This document shows positions 1-10,943 of a DNA stretch of 64,000 nucleotides, in pieces. How positions within the stretch are numbered: the stretch's first letter is position 1; each line of letters opens with the position of its first letter. Below the pieces are notes generated by a model. It was not told where the DNA came from, did no database searches, and saw only the letters and a list, made by a program, of their open reading frames with translations. The DNA lies in NCBI GenBank assembly GCA_903970145.1, contig CAJCHO010000072.1, forward strand, positions 1-64,000, in the 5' to 3' direction. Source of the stretch: Mycobacteriaceae bacterium (GTDB lineage Bacteria > Pseudomonadota > Gammaproteobacteria > Burkholderiales > Burkholderiaceae_D). The translations under genes were made by a program, and so were the position numbers.

Positions 1-751
1 CAACGATACCCTTGCTGCCCATGCCCGCCTCCGTGAGGCCCAGATGCAAAGGATAGTCGGCGCGCCGCGCCAGTTCGCGATACACCGCGATCAGGTCCTG
101 CACACCTGAAACCTTGCAAGACAGGATGATGCGATTACCCGCCAGTCCGAGTTCCTCGGCGCGCTGCGCATTCTCGATGGCCGAGGTAACGAGTGCTTCG
201 TGCATCACGGCTTGCGCATCGGCCGGTTCGGTGCGCCGCGCATTCTCGTCCATGACGCGCGCTAAGAGCTCCTGATCGAGGCTGCCCCAGTTCACACCGA
301 TCCGAACCGGCTTGTCGTAGCGACATGCCACCTCGATCATCTGCGCGAAGTTGTCACCACGCCGCTCGCCCTTGCCGATGTTTCCCGGGTTGATGCGATA
401 TTTCGAAAGCGCCTGCGCACAGTCAGGGAACTGGGTGAGCAGCTTATGTCCGTTGTAGTGAAAGTCGCCGATTAGCGGAACATCTATTCCCATGCGGTCA
501 AGCTGCTCGCGAATGACCGGGACTTCGCGCGCGGCTTCGGGGGAATTGACGGTAATGCGCACGGTTTCCGAACCGGCGCGCGCGAGTTCCTTGACCTGGA
601 TCGCGGTGGCAATCGCATCCGCCGTGTCGGTGTTGGTCATCGATTGCACCATGATCGGCGCACCACCGCCGACGCGTACTGCGCGCGAACCATAACTGAT
701 GGTGACCCCACGCGAGGTGCGTCGTGGCGATGCGGATGCGGGATTGGTCAT
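1..751 (-). CDS. ispG: 4-hydroxy-3-methylbut-2-enyl diphosphate synthase, 3' part missing
   Basis: IspG (GcpE) is the iron-sulfur enzyme that converts methylerythritol cyclodiphosphate to HMBPP in the MEP isoprenoid pathway. About 250 N-terminal residues are visible. They begin [20 protein letters not shown] and include the family signatures [14 protein letters not shown] and VRITVNSPE. The C-terminal cysteines that bind the 4Fe-4S cluster lie beyond the window edge. The ATG at 751 sits 13 bases after the stop of the RodZ-like gene, so both are probably cotranscribed with pilW and rlmN. This order is standard in betaproteobacteria. Confidence 0.95.
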   Translation of the reverse strand, partial: MTNPASASPRRTSRGVTISYGSRAVRVGGGAPIMVQSMTNTDTADAIATAIQVKELARAGSETVRITVNSPEAAREVPVIREQLDRMGIDVPLIGDFHYNGHKLLTQFPDCAQALSKYRINPGNIGKGERRGDNFAQMIEVACRYDKPVRIGVNWGSLDQELLARVMDENARRTEPADAQAVMHEALVTSAIENAQRAEELGLAGNRIILSCKVSGVQDLIAVYRELARRADYPLHLGLTEAGMGSKGIV

Positions 752-764
752 TGCGAATTCCTCG

Positions 765-1808
765 TTACTTGAGCACCACGTGGGCCACGCGCTCGCGGCT
801 CGTGAAGGGTGCCAGGTCGATTTCATTGCCACGCCAGGTGAGCGTTACCACCGGGGCATTGCCGACCACTACGTCAAATGGTGCCTTGCCGTCGAGCGAC
901 TGGTCGACGCCGGCATGGCTCAACTGGGACCAGACGATATGGCCGTCGGCCTCGCGCACCTCGACCCATGATTCTCCATTAAAGCGCAGGCGCAACAGAT
1001 CGGCGCGCACTGTCCGCTCACGCGCACTCGCTGCGCCGCTCGCGTCCGTCGGTGCTGGCGCCATGCTGACTGCGGGCAAGGCCGCCGACGGGTTAGCCTC
1101 GCCTCGGGGCGCCATGGTGCCGCCAGTCTGGACGCCGGGCGCAAGCGCAAGCGGTGTCGTCGCCCCACCGGCGGGCGCCCCCACAGGGGCGGGCGCCGGA
1201 CTTACCGCGTTCCCAGATTCGGCGCTGTCGACCGGAATCACCCTCACTACGGGACTGTTCTGGGCATTCGTAGCCTGCCCGTCGGATGTCAGCGAGCTGA
1301 CAAGCTGTTCGAGCTTGTGAAACGACTCGGTGCCACTCCACCAGATGGCGATGCCAAGCAGCGCCACCAGCAGGGTCCAGCGCACCATCCGTGCCGTATG
1401 GCGACGATCGTGGCTGCCGCTACTGCGCTCCGGAAAGGGTGTGGTCAGCGAAGGGGTGAGATTAATCGACGCCTGTTCGCGGGTCGATCCAAATTCGCTC
1501 GCAAGCAGAGTCATCAGTGCGTCGGCGTCAGCCTTGACCACCTGGGCGTAGCTGCGCAGAAAACCGCGCAGATAGGGACCCTGAGGCAGTTCGGACCACT
1601 GGTCGGCCTCGAGCGCCTCGATCCTGCGCGGCGCGACCTTGAGCAGGCCGGCCACGCTCTCGATGGACTGTCCCTGGGCCTCGCGCGCCGCGCGCAAACG
1701 ACTACCTACGGAGTCGCGCGGCGCGTTGGCGGGAGCCGGGTTTGCCTGCGCCTGTTCAGAGGGGGCATCCGGCGTCGCCTGTGCGTCGCCAGACTCGTCA
1801 CTGACCAT
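765..1808 (-). CDS. rodZ: RodZ-like helix-turn-helix membrane protein with C-terminal DUF4115
   Basis: The 347-residue protein has the RodZ layout: a cytoplasmic Cro/CI-type helix-turn-helix (about residues 33-95, containing [19 protein letters not shown]), one membrane span (about 141-158), a Pro/Ala-rich periplasmic linker, and a C-terminal DUF4115 beta domain (about 275-347). RodZ links the MreB cytoskeleton to the elongation machinery and helps keep rod shape. The ATG at 1808 overlaps the end of pilW by 11 bases. A longer reading from 2045 would lie inside pilW and lacks homology-like content. The neighbours pilW and ispG fit the conserved betaproteobacterial locus. Confidence 0.88.
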   Translation of the reverse strand: MVSDESGDAQATPDAPSEQAQANPAPANAPRDSVGSRLRAAREAQGQSIESVAGLLKVAPRRIEALEADQWSELPQGPYLRGFLRSYAQVVKADADALMTLLASEFGSTREQASINLTPSLTTPFPERSSGSHDRRHTARMVRWTLLVALLGIAIWWSGTESFHKLEQLVSSLTSDGQATNAQNSPVVRVIPVDSAESGNAVSPAPAPVGAPAGGATTPLALAPGVQTGGTMAPRGEANPSAALPAVSMAPAPTDASGAASARERTVRADLLRLRFNGESWVEVREADGHIVWSQLSHAGVDQSLDGKAPFDVVVGNAPVVTLTWRGNEIDLAPFTSRERVAHVVLK

Positions 1809-2706
1809 AGTCGTGGTGCGCGAACGCCTGCGTTTCGGGCGCATTCGGGAACGAGCGCGTGAGCTGCGTGCCAAGGCTGAGCTCCTCCGGACCGTGACCG
1901 AGCGCGTGCTCGACGCGGATTCCCAGCCACAGCGACTCGGGTCCAGGATTGCCCCCCTTATTGACGAGGCTGACGTAAAAGCGTGCCCGCTCGAAGTCCT
2001 TGCGCTGAAAATAGATCTGCGCCAACGCCAAGGCCGACAGACCACCTACCGGATCACGTTCGAAGGATTTACGAAAGAACTCCTCGGCCTGGTTGAGATC
2101 GCCGCTATGCATGGCACACAGGCCGGCATTCTGGAAGGCACGGGACGCCTGGGTGAACAGCGGATTCTGCGTCGCCCGCACGAAGTGCGGCATCGCTTCT
2201 GCGATCCGATCGTTCTGGCAGAGATACCAGCCGTAATTGTTGTTGACGTCCGAATCGTTGGGCGCCAATTGCAGGGCGTGCTGGAAATTCTGCTCGGCAA
2301 GCTGCTTGTCACCGAGTTCCTGATAGACCAGCGCCAGGATGTCGTACGCGTCCGGGAAAGTCGGGTCGGCCTGCAGCGAAATCTTCAGCTCATCGAGAGC
2401 CGTCGAATAACGGCCATCCTGGTAGTAGCTGACCGCCAGTTGCATACGCAGCCGCGCCTTCTTACGCGCCTCGCTATCGGGTACCCGGTCCTGCAGGTTG
2501 ACGCTCTGACTGGTCACTCCCGAATAGGAAGAGCTGGTAGTCGGGTTCAGGTTCAGCTGGGTCGAATTCTGGCTGACGATCGGCGTCGGATCCGGTGCCT
2601 TGGGTGTGGTGGTACAGGCGCACAGTGCATAGCACAGTCCAGCGAGTGCGCCCTGCGCCAAAAGCCGCGCGGCACCAGTCGTCGGGGTCTGCGTAAATCG
2701 GGTCAT
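1798..2706 (-). CDS. pilW: Type IV pilus biogenesis/stability lipoprotein PilW (PilF)
   Basis: The 302-residue protein starts with a lipoprotein signal whose lipobox LCAC places the lipidated cysteine at residue 31. It continues as consecutive tetratricopeptide repeats, for example [39 protein letters not shown] and [19 protein letters not shown]. PilW/PilF is the outer-membrane pilotin that helps the PilQ secretin assemble. The ATG overlaps the rlmN stop (ATGA), indicating translational coupling. The rlmN-pilW-rodZ-ispG order strongly supports the assignment. Confidence 0.92.
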   Translation of the reverse strand: MTRFTQTPTTGAARLLAQGALAGLCYALCACTTTPKAPDPTPIVSQNSTQLNLNPTTSSSYSGVTSQSVNLQDRVPDSEARKKARLRMQLAVSYYQDGRYSTALDELKISLQADPTFPDAYDILALVYQELGDKQLAEQNFQHALQLAPNDSDVNNNYGWYLCQNDRIAEAMPHFVRATQNPLFTQASRAFQNAGLCAMHSGDLNQAEEFFRKSFERDPVGGLSALALAQIYFQRKDFERARFYVSLVNKGGNPGPESLWLGIRVEHALGHGPEELSLGTQLTRSFPNAPETQAFAHHDYGQ

Positions 2707-3827
2707 TGAGCAACCTCCGTGATGGGCACGATGCGCTGCGAGCGCTGCGCAAGTCGTGTCCGGTCCTGAACCTCGCCCGCAAGCTGCCCGCAGGCCGCGT
2801 CGATGTCGTCGCCGCGCGTTTTTCTGGTCGTGGTCACTATACCTGCCGCCAGCAGCACCTCGGCGAAAGCGCGAATTCGTTCACGCGGCGAACAGGCCAG
2901 ATGCGAATCGGGAAACGGATTAAAGGGTATCAGGTTGAATTTGCACGGCACGTCGCGCACCAGTGCGACGAGCTCGGCGGCATGCGCGGCGCTGTCATTG
3001 ATGCCATCGAGCATCACGTACTCGAAAGTGATGAAGTCGCGTGGCGCGTGCACCAGGTAGCGCGTGCAGGCAGCGAGCAATTGATTGAGCGGATACTTGC
3101 GATTGAGCGGGACCAGTTCGTCGCGCAGCGCGTCGTTAGGCGCATGCAGGGAGACTGCCAGCGCCACCGGGCAATCCTCGCCCAGGCGGTCCATCATGGG
3201 AACTACGCCCGAGGTTGAGAGCGTGACACGGCGACGCGACAGGCCGTAGGCATTGTCATCGAGCATCAGCCGCAAAGCTGTGAGCGTGTTTTCATAGTTC
3301 AACAGCGGCTCGCCCATTCCCATGAGCACGACATTGCTGATGATTCGCTCGCCGCGCTCCTCGCCGCTCTGAACCGCGCCGAGTGCCCGATTGGCCCACC
3401 ACAACTGGCCGATGATCTCGGCGACGCCCAGATTGCGCGAAAAGCCCTGCTTGCCGGTCGAACAGAAGCGACAGTTGACGGCGCAGCCGGCCTGGGTCGA
3501 GATGCATAGGGTGCCACGCTGGGTCTCGGGGATGAAAACCGACTCGATCGCATTGCCGGCGCCCACGTCGAGCAGCCACTTGCGCGTGCCGTCCTCTGAA
3601 ACGTGGTCAGCCAGTACCGCCGGCGCGCGCACCTCGGCATGCTCGGCGAGCTTGGCGCGCAGGGACTTCGCGAGATCGGTCATCGCCGCAAAGTCGCCCT
3701 CATAGGCGCGGTGCAGCCAGCGCAGCAGCTGCCGCGCACGAAACGGCTTTTCGCCGTGTTCGGCACACCAGGCGATAAGGCCGGCGCCATCCAGGTCGAG
3801 CAGGTTAACGGGGCGATTCACGATCAA
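2703..3827 (-). CDS. rlmN: Dual-specificity 23S rRNA/tRNA adenine-C2 methyltransferase RlmN
   Basis: RlmN is a radical-SAM enzyme that methylates C2 of A2503 in 23S rRNA and A37 in some tRNAs. The 374-residue protein has the CxxxCxxC cluster motif (C115, C119, C122 in GCAVNCRFC). The family sequences [13 protein letters not shown] and VSLHAPND are also present, as is the C-terminal catalytic cysteine (C346 in [10 protein letters not shown]). Length is normal. It follows ndk by 30 bases and overlaps pilW by 4 bases. Confidence 0.97.
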   Translation of the reverse strand: MIVNRPVNLLDLDGAGLIAWCAEHGEKPFRARQLLRWLHRAYEGDFAAMTDLAKSLRAKLAEHAEVRAPAVLADHVSEDGTRKWLLDVGAGNAIESVFIPETQRGTLCISTQAGCAVNCRFCSTGKQGFSRNLGVAEIIGQLWWANRALGAVQSGEERGERIISNVVLMGMGEPLLNYENTLTALRLMLDDNAYGLSRRRVTLSTSGVVPMMDRLGEDCPVALAVSLHAPNDALRDELVPLNRKYPLNQLLAACTRYLVHAPRDFITFEYVMLDGINDSAAHAAELVALVRDVPCKFNLIPFNPFPDSHLACSPRERIRAFAEVLLAAGIVTTTRKTRGDDIDAACGQLAGEVQDRTRLAQRSQRIVPITEVAQ

Positions 3828-3857
3828 GGGACAGCTAACCGAGCCGCTCGTGACGAG

Positions 3858-4283
3858 TTAGCGCGAATATACGTCAAGCGCGGGGAAGAAGTAAGCGACT
3901 TCCACGCGTGCTGTATCCGGTCCATCAGAGCCATGCACCGCGTTGGCGTCGATGCTGTCGGCGAAGTCGGCGCGGATGGTTCCGGCGGCCGCCTTTTTCG
4001 GATCCGTCGCACCCATCAGGTCCCGATTTTTCTGGATTGCGCTCTCGCCTTCGAGGACCGTGATCATGACGGGTCCTGAAGTCATGAAATCGACCAGATC
4101 CTTGAAGAAGCCGCGCTCGCGGTGAACGGCGTAGAATCCTTCGGCCTGGGCGCGCGAGAGCTGGGTCATGCGCGCAGCGATGACCTTCAGACCGGCGTCT
4201 TCGAATCGGCTGTAGATCTTGCCGATGACGTTTTTTGCCACGGCATCAGGCTTGATGATCGACAGGGTGCGCTCAATCGCCAT
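3858..4283 (-). CDS. ndk: Nucleoside diphosphate kinase
   Basis: Ndk balances nucleoside triphosphate pools by ping-pong phosphate transfer from ATP. The 141-residue protein is full length and has the phospho-histidine motif NAVHGSD (H117) and the N-terminal [12 protein letters not shown]. It is the first gene of the ndk-rlmN-pilW-rodZ-ispG group. A GGAG ribosome site precedes the ATG, and an extended -10 promoter lies about 50 bases upstream. Confidence 0.98.
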   Translation of the reverse strand: MAIERTLSIIKPDAVAKNVIGKIYSRFEDAGLKVIAARMTQLSRAQAEGFYAVHRERGFFKDLVDFMTSGPVMITVLEGESAIQKNRDLMGATDPKKAAAGTIRADFADSIDANAVHGSDGPDTARVEVAYFFPALDVYSR

Positions 4284-4329
4284 AAAAACTCCAAAAGAAA
4301 GAACGAATTAGTGAAAAAAACAACTTTAA

Positions 4330-4338
4330 ATTATAGCA
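4330..4338 (-). promoter_or_regulatory. Extended -10 promoter for ndk
   Basis: On the minus strand the sequence reads TGCTATAAT: a perfect TATAAT hexamer with the TG of an extended -10 element one base upstream. It lies in an unusually AT-rich stretch before ndk. There is no recognisable -35 hexamer at 16-18 bases, as is common for extended -10 promoters. It probably drives the whole ndk-ispG group. Confidence 0.6.
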
Positions 4339-4477
4339 TGGGGCCCCATCTGGAAGCTGGCGCCGGGCGCAAGCCGGGCCCGGTATCGCGGAGCCTTTTG
4401 GGCACGCAATGCAACTTAGCGACAGTTTTGGTAGTCTCAGGCATGAGCGATCCGCTCACACTGCATGTGGAGGCATC

Positions 4478-5173
4478 ATGAACGACAACCTGCAACGAGC
4501 ACCCGGCTACGTGCTGGACGCTGATCAACCGAGCCTGGGCGTGCGCAATCGAGTATTGCGCAACACCTACTGGCTGTTGGCGCTGTCCCTGCTGCCAACC
4601 ATAGGCGGCGCCTGGTACGGAGTGGTGAGCGGGATCGCCCACTCGCCCGGCATTCTGCTGGTGCTGGTGCTGGCGAGCTTTGGGCTGATGTTTGGAATTT
4701 ACGCGCTGCGCAATAGCGCCGCCGGGGTGGCCGTGCTGCTTGGCTTCACCTTCGTGATGGGCCTGATGCTCTCCAACCTGCTTAGCTTCACCTTGCGGCT
4801 GGCCAACGGGCCCGAACTGATCATGCTCGCATTCGGGGGCACGGCTGGCGTGTTTTTCGCGATGGCGACCGTAGCGACGGTCAGCAAACGTGACTTTTCC
4901 GGTCTCGGTCAGTGGCTTTTCGCCGGACTGATCGTAATCGTCGTCGCCGGGCTCGTCAGCCTGTTCGTACATACCACCGCGCTCAGTCTGGCCATTTCGG
5001 TGGTCGCCATCTTCGTGTTTTCCGGGCTGATGCTCTACGACGTGCAGCGCGTTGTGCGCGGCGGCGAGACCAACTACATCACCGCCACGCTGGCGATCTA
5101 TCTGGACATCATCAACCTGTTCCAGAATCTGCTGTTTCTGCTGAGCATCTTCTCGGGCAATAGCCGCAACTGA
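4478..5173 (+). CDS. Bax inhibitor-1/YccA family membrane protein
   Basis: The 231-residue protein has about seven hydrophobic spans and the BI-1/YccA ending, including the DVQRVVRGGETNYITATLAI region with acidic residues in the last helices and LYLDIINLFQNLL-like sequence. Bacterial members (YccA, YbhL) are inner-membrane proteins connected with FtsH quality control or ion leak. The exact role here is unknown. The ATG at 4478 follows GTGGAGG by a few bases. It is convergent with the disrupted rlmD. Confidence 0.88.
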   Translation: MNDNLQRAPGYVLDADQPSLGVRNRVLRNTYWLLALSLLPTIGGAWYGVVSGIAHSPGILLVLVLASFGLMFGIYALRNSAAGVAVLLGFTFVMGLMLSNLLSFTLRLANGPELIMLAFGGTAGVFFAMATVATVSKRDFSGLGQWLFAGLIVIVVAGLVSLFVHTTALSLAISVVAIFVFSGLMLYDVQRVVRGGETNYITATLAIYLDIINLFQNLLFLLSIFSGNSRN

Positions 5174-5185
5174 GCTTGCCCCGGT

Positions 5186-5210
5186 GCGCGCCGCCTCTAG
5201 CGCGGCGCGC
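5186..5210. terminator. GC hairpin between convergent genes
   Basis: GCGCGCCGC and GCGGCGCGC form a 9-bp perfect stem around a 7-base loop. The hairpin spans the end of rlmD, just after the stop of the Bax-inhibitor-like gene. There is no T tract, so it may slow or shield transcript ends rather than act as a classical rho-independent terminator. Confidence 0.35.
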
Positions 5211-6395
5211 GCTCGAGAAGTGCTATCGATTCGACGTGCGAGGTGTGCGGGAACATGTTGATCACACCCGCCCCGAGCAGGCGATAGCCCCCCTGGTGCA
5301 CCAAAATCGCGGCGTCGCGCGCAAGGGTCGCCGGATTACACGACACATAGACGATGCGGCGCGGCCCGTCGGCGGACGCTGCCAGGGTGCGTGCCACCGT
5401 CAGCGCCCCCTCACGCGGTGGATCGATCAGCATGCGATCGATCGCCCCCATTTTCTCCTGATGGGCGAGCGTGAACTCAAACAGATTGGCTTCGATAAAA
5501 CTGGTGCGCTCGGCAAGCCCGTTGGCCGTCGCGTTGGCCCGGGCGCGCGCAAGCAGTGCCGCGCTGCCCTCGACGCCAACGACGTGTCCTGCAGAGCGCG
5601 CCATGGCAAGGCTGAAGTTACCCAACCCGCAAAAGAGGTCAGCCACGCGCTCGTGCGGCTGTGGATCCAGAAGGCGCACGGCCCGCTCGACCAGGACGCG
5701 ATTGATCTGTTGATTGACCTGGGTAAAGTCGGTCGGACGAAACGGCATGCGCAGGCCGAACTCGGGCAACTCATAGGACAGCTCGACGGCAGCGTGCGCG
5801 AACGGCGTCGCGCCGTGCGTCCCGCGCCCTCGGCGTATTCGATCTGCGGCAGGCGTCGGCGTATGCTCAGGGCGCTTATCAATTCGCGCAGTTGCGGCAG
5901 CAACAGCCCGAGTTTGGGCGCCAGCACATCGCAGCTGCGCATATCGGCGATCCAGCTGCGGCGCCGCTCGTGAAATCCGACCAGCACACCCTTGCGCGGC
6001 ACCTCCCGGACCGACAGGCGGGCACGCAGACGATACCCCCAGGACGGCCCGTGGATTGGCCGGTAGATCACTTCCGGACGCAGGCGCGCAAGGTGCCACA
6101 GATTGTCCTCGAGCACGCGCTGCTTGACTGCCACCTGGCTGCGCGGCTCCAGATGCTGCATCGAACAGCCGCCGCACACACCAAAGGAGGGACAGCGTGG
6201 CGTCACCCGCGCCGAGCTGGCGATGAGCACGCGCGTTACGGTGGCGATCTCGTAGGAGGGTTTGCGATGCCAGCTCGAACATTCCACAGTCTCGCCGGTC
6301 AGCGCACCTTCGACAAAGATGACCTTGCCCTCGCGATGGGCGACACCTCGCCCCTCCTGGTCCAGCGACTCGATCACAAGCGTTGAGAGGGACAT
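5197..6395 (-). pseudogene. rlmD: 23S rRNA (uracil-1939-C5) methyltransferase, frameshifted and internally shortened
   Basis: The N-terminal 190 codons from the ATG at 6395 encode a TRAM domain and the iron-sulfur cysteines C68, C74, C77 and C155 ([10 protein letters not shown], then MRSC). The homology then moves to another frame, in which [43 protein letters not shown] and the catalytic [12 protein letters not shown] are intact. The switch lies between 5826 and 5787. The span is 1199 bases, not a multiple of three, and about 399 codons against 430-450 for the family, so roughly 40-50 codons of the central region are also missing. All catalytic motifs survive. This is either a recent pseudogene or an assembly error. 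Confidence 0.8.
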
Positions 6396-6438
6396 CACGA
6401 TACTGTTGGGAACCCTGGCAGCCGGACCACGTATCCGG

Positions 6439-7212
6439 CTAGCGCCAGGCGGCGAGGTACTCGCGCCAGTGATTCTCGGGCAAGGCCGCAATCGTCCCCC
6501 GTGCCAGCTCGACCTCTGCACGGTAGGCATCGAGAGTGTGGATGCCGCGCAAGAGCTGGAAGCGGCAGAAGACGAGCCACGTATTGAGCACATCGGTCTC
6601 ACAATAGTTTCGGATCTCGCCGATGCGACCGGCCTGATAGGCCGGCCAGACCTGGCTGCCATCCATGCCAAGCTTGCCGGGAAAGCCACACAGCCTGGCC
6701 ACTTCGTCCAAGGGCGCGGCGGCGCGCGCCTGGTACATAGCCAACAGATCCATCAGATCGAGATGACGGGTGTGATAGCGACTGATGTAATTGTTGTAGC
6801 GAAAATCCCGGTCGTCGTCGCCGAGCTCCCAAAAGCGGGCGGCGCTGACGCCGTGAATCAGCGCTCGATACGAGAGCACGGGCAGATCGAAGCCCGAACC
6901 GTTCCACGAGACCAGCTGCGGGGTGTATTTCTCGATGGTTCGATAAAAGGCCTGAATCAGGGCGGCCTCGCCATCTTCGAGAGTTCCGAGGGAGCGCACC
7001 CGCAGGCCGTCGGCATCGCGAAACAGGCAGGAAATGGCTACCACGCGATGCAACTGATGTGCAAGAAAATCGCGCCCGGTCTTCTCTACCCGCGCCGCGA
7101 AGGCGCGCGCAGCCACCTCGGCGTCGTCGACTGTCTCATCCCACTCGTTGAGCACACGCAGTCCGGCCACATCCGGGATCGTCTCGATGTCAAAAACAAG
7201 TACCGGAGTCAC
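6439..7212 (-). CDS. PolB-like 3'-5' exonuclease (DEDDy)
   Basis: The 257-residue protein has the DEDDy exonuclease motifs: LVFDIETIP (D8, E10), [12 protein letters not shown], and a late [13 protein letters not shown] carrying the Tyr and last Asp. It matches the family of stand-alone predicted 3'-5' exonucleases related to the PolB proofreading domain. The GTG start at 7212 follows the rpoS stop by 10 bases. An ATG at 7251 would overlap rpoS by 29 bases and adds no family sequence. In many betaproteobacteria this gene lies between rpoS and rlmD. Confidence 0.82.
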   Translation of the reverse strand: MTPVLVFDIETIPDVAGLRVLNEWDETVDDAEVAARAFAARVEKTGRDFLAHQLHRVVAISCLFRDADGLRVRSLGTLEDGEAALIQAFYRTIEKYTPQLVSWNGSGFDLPVLSYRALIHGVSAARFWELGDDDRDFRYNNYISRYHTRHLDLMDLLAMYQARAAAPLDEVARLCGFPGKLGMDGSQVWPAYQAGRIGEIRNYCETDVLNTWLVFCRFQLLRGIHTLDAYRAEVELARGTIAALPENHWREYLAAWR

Positions 7213-7222
7213 GATTGCGCCA

Positions 7223-8287
7223 TCACAGCAAGGCGTCCTTGCCCACGCCATGGGTCGCGAGGGTGCGTTTTAGGCGCAGCAGGGCTTCCTGCTGAATCTG
7301 GCGCACGCGCTCGCGCGTGAGTCCCAATTCGATTGCCAGGTCTTCGAGGGTGGACGGATCGTGATCCTTGAGCCCGAAGCGGCGCTCGACGACAAAGCGC
7401 TGTTTGTCGGACAGGCGTGCGAGCCACTCGGCCATCAGCTTTTCGAGTTCACCTTGCATCGTGCTCGATTCGGGCGTCGCCGAACCGGTGTCAGCCAGCG
7501 TATCGCCCAGCGACAGGCTGGGATCGATATCAAGCGGCGCATCAAGCGACGCGGTGTGTTCGGAGAGCGCGAGCACATCGGTGACGTCTTCGCGACTGCG
7601 TCCGAGCAGGTGCGCGATCTGCTCGTGGGTCACTTCACCACCGTGGATGCCGCTCGCGCGCGCCGCATCCTCGAGATGGCGCTTGGCGCGCAACACCGAG
7701 TTGAGGTCGCGTACCACGTGCACCGGCAGGCGCACGGTGCGCGACTGGTTGACCACGGCGCGCTCGATGGCCTGGCGGATCCACCAAGTAGCGTAGGTCG
7801 AAAAACGAAAACCGCGCTGCGGCTCGAACTTCTCGAGTGCGTGAATCAGGCCGAGATTGCCCTCCTCGATCAGGTCGAGCAGGGCGACACCGCGGTTCAG
7901 GTAATGCTTGGCGATGCTGACGACCAGACGCAGGTTATGCTCGATCATCAACTGGCGCGCCGCGAAGTCGCCCGCGGCAGCGCGCGTGGCAAGCTCAAGC
8001 TCCTCGCCGGCCGACAGGAGCGGCTTGGCACCGATGCCCTGCAGATAGAACTGGATGCCATCGACGGCCGATTCGCCGGGTTCATGAGCGGCGCTGGCGG
8101 CACCGGCGTCGTCGCTGGCGCCCGCTTGAACGGGTAAATCCTCGTTGCCCGCGTCGTCATCGATTCCGAGCACCTGTGCGTCTTCGTCGCTGTCTGCCTC
8201 GCCGTTTGCATCGAGGCTGGCAGCGGGGGGCGACTCAGAAGCCTGCTCTTCTGGTGCGACAGGCGGACGCGACCGGTCTCGAACCAT
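7223..8287 (-). CDS. rpoS: RNA polymerase sigma factor RpoS
   Basis: The 354-residue protein is the stationary-phase and general-stress sigma factor. After a variable acidic N-terminus (about residues 1-75) come region 1.2 ([20 protein letters not shown]), region 2 with the core-binding and -10 helices ([36 protein letters not shown]), region 3, and region 4 with the -35 helix ([19 protein letters not shown]). Its ATG overlaps the nlpD stop by one base (TAATG). An additional rpoS promoter inside nlpD is well known in enterics but was not identified here. Confidence 0.97.
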   Translation of the reverse strand: MVRDRSRPPVAPEEQASESPPAASLDANGEADSDEDAQVLGIDDDAGNEDLPVQAGASDDAGAASAAHEPGESAVDGIQFYLQGIGAKPLLSAGEELELATRAAAGDFAARQLMIEHNLRLVVSIAKHYLNRGVALLDLIEEGNLGLIHALEKFEPQRGFRFSTYATWWIRQAIERAVVNQSRTVRLPVHVVRDLNSVLRAKRHLEDAARASGIHGGEVTHEQIAHLLGRSREDVTDVLALSEHTASLDAPLDIDPSLSLGDTLADTGSATPESSTMQGELEKLMAEWLARLSDKQRFVVERRFGLKDHDPSTLEDLAIELGLTRERVRQIQQEALLRLKRTLATHGVGKDALL

Positions 8288-9225
8288 TATCTGGCCGGCA
8301 GGTATTTGAGCGGATCGACCGGTTTGCTTTGCAGGCGAATTTCAAAGTGCAGCTCGACGCGATCGGCGTCGGAGTCACCCATTTCGGCAATCTTCTGCCC
8401 CTTTTTCACTGCTTCCTTCTCACCCACGATGATCCTGCTGTTGTGCGCGTATACCGACAGCAGATTTGCGGAATTCTTGACGATTACCATGTTGCCGAAT
8501 CCGCGCGTGCCCGGTCCGGCATAGATCACCGTGCCATCGGCGGCGGCGACAATTGGCGTGCCGAGCTTGCCGCCGATATTGATGCCGCGGTTGGTGACCT
8601 CGTTGAATTCGCCAATCAGAGGGCCGTTGGCGGGCCAGCCCCAGGCAATGTTGTCGTCCCCCTGGCCGGCATCGGCCACTGCTGGCGCTGCCACCGCGGC
8701 ACTCGCCACTTCCGGCGCTGGCGGGACACTTTCCGGATGTGACACCTCAGCCCAGGCTGCGTCGCTGTAAGCGCGCTTGGCGCCCGAGGGTTGTGTCCGG
8801 GGAGTAAGGTCAGCGACCGCGACGCCTGTGAGCGGACGCTGCTCGACACTGGTTGAAGCAATGCCAATCGACTGGATCCCCGCGACCGCAGCGGTATCGG
8901 GTGCGGAGACACGCAGCACCTGGTCGACATGGATGTGGTATCCGGCATCAAGATTGTTCCAGGCAGCGATCTGGTGATAATCGATTCCAACGGCGCGCGC
9001 GATCGAATAAATCGTGTCGCCACGCTTGACTGTATAGGTCGCAACGGCCGCGCTGTCGGACTGCTGGGGAGGTGCCACTGCCGCCGCCGGTGCCGAAGAC
9101 GCGCTTGGCGAGCGGTCAACGACAGGCGCTTCATAGCGCGCGGTTGAACAGCCTCCCACGATTACGAGGCAAGCCAAAAGGGCGGCACGCGCCCGAGATA
9201 CGGAATCGAATCGGATGGTCTGCAT
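8287..9225 (-). CDS. nlpD: NlpD-type LysM/LytM lipoprotein (amidase activator)
   Basis: The 312-residue lipoprotein has a lipobox ending in GGC (lipid cysteine 26), one LysM domain (about residues 63-107, [20 protein letters not shown]) and a C-terminal LytM/M23 domain. The M23 zinc residues are replaced: NRGINI stands where HxGxD is expected and LHFEIR where HxH is expected. This is the degenerate form found in NlpD, which activates periplasmic N-acetylmuramoyl-L-alanine amidases at the septum instead of cutting peptidoglycan itself. It precedes rpoS as in most proteobacteria. Confidence 0.93.
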   Translation of the reverse strand: MQTIRFDSVSRARAALLACLVIVGGCSTARYEAPVVDRSPSASSAPAAAVAPPQQSDSAAVATYTVKRGDTIYSIARAVGIDYHQIAAWNNLDAGYHIHVDQVLRVSAPDTAAVAGIQSIGIASTSVEQRPLTGVAVADLTPRTQPSGAKRAYSDAAWAEVSHPESVPPAPEVASAAVAAPAVADAGQGDDNIAWGWPANGPLIGEFNEVTNRGINIGGKLGTPIVAAADGTVIYAGPGTRGFGNMVIVKNSANLLSVYAHNSRIIVGEKEAVKKGQKIAEMGDSDADRVELHFEIRLQSKPVDPLKYLPAR

Positions 9226-9323
9226 GAAGGGATTTCGGAGTAACGGCGCTGCGGTAGCGAGCCACGTGAGTTTAACGCACAAATGTACGGCCAAGGCTGC
9301 ACGGACGCGCCTGTCTGAGTGCG

Positions 9324-10079
9324 CTAAGACACGCCGGGCAGGAGCGGCACAAAACGCACGGCGTCGTGGACGGTACGACGAAAGCTGCCCGCTGTCTCGC
9401 GCCTGATGATGCACAGGCTCTGCCGATCGGCGGCCCCGAGGGGCGCGATCGCGCGTCCGCCGATAGCGAGCTGATCGAGCAGGCTCTGCGGCAGATCTGC
9501 GGCGCCCGCCGCAATCAGCATGCCGTCGAAAGGTGCCGAATCGGCAATTCCGGCAAGGCCGTCGCCAAACACCAGTCGCAGATTGGCCAGCCGCAGGGGG
9601 CGCAAGTTCTGGCGCGCGCGCTCGTGAAGCGCGCGGATGCGTTCGACCGAGAACACCTCGCCGCAGCAACAGGCAAGGATCGCCGCCTGGTAACCGCAAC
9701 CGGTGCCTACCTCGAGAACCCGTGCCGGCTTGCCGCCATCGAGCAGCATCTGGGTCATCAGGCCAACGACCAGCGGCTGCGAAATCGTCTGCTCAAAACC
9801 AATCGGCAGCGCACTGTCCTCGTAGGCGCGACTGGCCAGTCCCTCGTCGACAAAGTCATGGCGCGCGACGCGCCGCATGGCGGCCAGCACATTGGCGTCG
9901 CGCACCCCGTTGTCCATGAGCCGCGACACCATGCGCTCGCGCAGGCGCGCCGACGTCATGCCAAGACCTTGCGCCGGCGGCGCGCTGGCGGCCGGTGCCG
10001 CGCGGCTCGCGGCGGGCGCCTTGGCGCTCGCCTCGGGCAGGCGCCCCATCCAGCGTTTGCGACCTCCGGATGCGCTCAC
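9324..10079 (-). CDS. pcm: Protein-L-isoaspartate O-methyltransferase
   Basis: Pcm methylates isoaspartyl residues in damaged proteins using SAM, which starts their repair. The 251-residue protein has an Ala-rich N-terminal leader of about 40 residues, then the family body with [16 protein letters not shown] (SAM motif I), [20 protein letters not shown] and the C-terminal RFVPLLPG. The GTG start at 10079 overlaps the surE stop (GTGA), consistent with coupling. It lies in the conserved surE-pcm-nlpD-rpoS order. Confidence 0.95.
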   Translation of the reverse strand: MSASGGRKRWMGRLPEASAKAPAASRAAPAASAPPAQGLGMTSARLRERMVSRLMDNGVRDANVLAAMRRVARHDFVDEGLASRAYEDSALPIGFEQTISQPLVVGLMTQMLLDGGKPARVLEVGTGCGYQAAILACCCGEVFSVERIRALHERARQNLRPLRLANLRLVFGDGLAGIADSAPFDGMLIAAGAADLPQSLLDQLAIGGRAIAPLGAADRQSLCIIRRETAGSFRRTVHDAVRFVPLLPGVS

Positions 10080-10819
10080 CGGGCAAGCCAGGCGCGCACG
10101 GGCGCGATCTGATCCATCTGCGTCAGATCGATTTGCAGAGGTGTCAGCGACACCCTGCCCTCCCCGGTAGCATGGAAATCGGTGCCCGGGCCGGCCTCGC
10201 GTGCCGCGCCGACCGCTCCAATCCAGTACATCTTCTCGCCGCGCGGATTGTTTGTCGCAAATACCGGCTGCGAAGGATGGCGCTTGCCCAGGCGGGTGCA
10301 TTCGATGGGTCCCATGTGCTCGATCGGCAGACTGGGAATATTGATGTTGAGCAGACACGGCGCAGGCAGGGGCTCGCGCAGATGGCGCGCCACGATCTGC
10401 GCTGCCACGCTGGCAGCAGCGTCGAAATGCGCGGATTCCTTCTCGACGAGCGAAAACGCCAGTGCCGGCAGCCCGAACAGGAAACCTTCCATGGCGGCCG
10501 CCACCGTACCTGAATAGATAGTGTCCTCGCCCATGTTCTGACCGTTATTGATCCCCGAGACTACAAGATCGAAGGGCGCATCGAAAAGACCCGTGAGCGC
10601 GATGTGCACACAATCGGTCGGTGTGCCATTGACGTAGTAAAAACCGTTGGGCGCCCGGTGCACCGCGAGCGGCCGGTCTAGCGTCAGAGAATTCGAGGCG
10701 CCGCTGCGATTCTGGTCGGGGGCGACGACGACAACCTCACCGAGGGGCGCCAACGCCCCGGCCAGGCGTTCGATGCCGATTGCCTGGTAGCCGTCGTCGT
10801 TGCACACGAGGATGCGCAT
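10076..10819 (-). CDS. surE: 5'/3'-nucleotidase SurE
   Basis: SurE is a metal-dependent nucleotidase and exopolyphosphatase linked to stationary-phase survival. The 247-residue protein has the N-terminal [16 protein letters not shown] with the metal-binding [11 protein letters not shown], and [20 protein letters not shown]. The ATG at 10819 gives the usual MRIL start; an in-frame ATG six codons upstream adds only Ala-rich residues. It is first in the surE-pcm-nlpD-rpoS run. Confidence 0.96.
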   Translation of the reverse strand: MRILVCNDDGYQAIGIERLAGALAPLGEVVVVAPDQNRSGASNSLTLDRPLAVHRAPNGFYYVNGTPTDCVHIALTGLFDAPFDLVVSGINNGQNMGEDTIYSGTVAAAMEGFLFGLPALAFSLVEKESAHFDAAASVAAQIVARHLREPLPAPCLLNINIPSLPIEHMGPIECTRLGKRHPSQPVFATNNPRGEKMYWIGAVGAAREAGPGTDFHATGEGRVSLTPLQIDLTQMDQIAPVRAWLAR

Positions 10820-10943
10820 CTTAGCGGCCGCAGCCAAGCGGCATGGCCCTCATCACAGCACCCATCCCATCCCCTGAAATGCCACCTGCGCAAGATCCGA
10901 TTATAGCGACGCGCAAGCGTCCTGGGGACGCGTTGCTCCGGGC

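Noticed and set aside
4331-4972. A 213-codon minus-strand frame over the Bax-inhibitor-like gene.
   Set aside because: The composition is His/Gln/Gly-rich low complexity and it is antisense to a membrane protein with clear family sequence.
8287-9225. NlpD read as an active M23 endopeptidase.
   Set aside because: The HxxxD and HxH zinc motifs are replaced, which fits the amidase-activator NlpD class rather than an enzyme.
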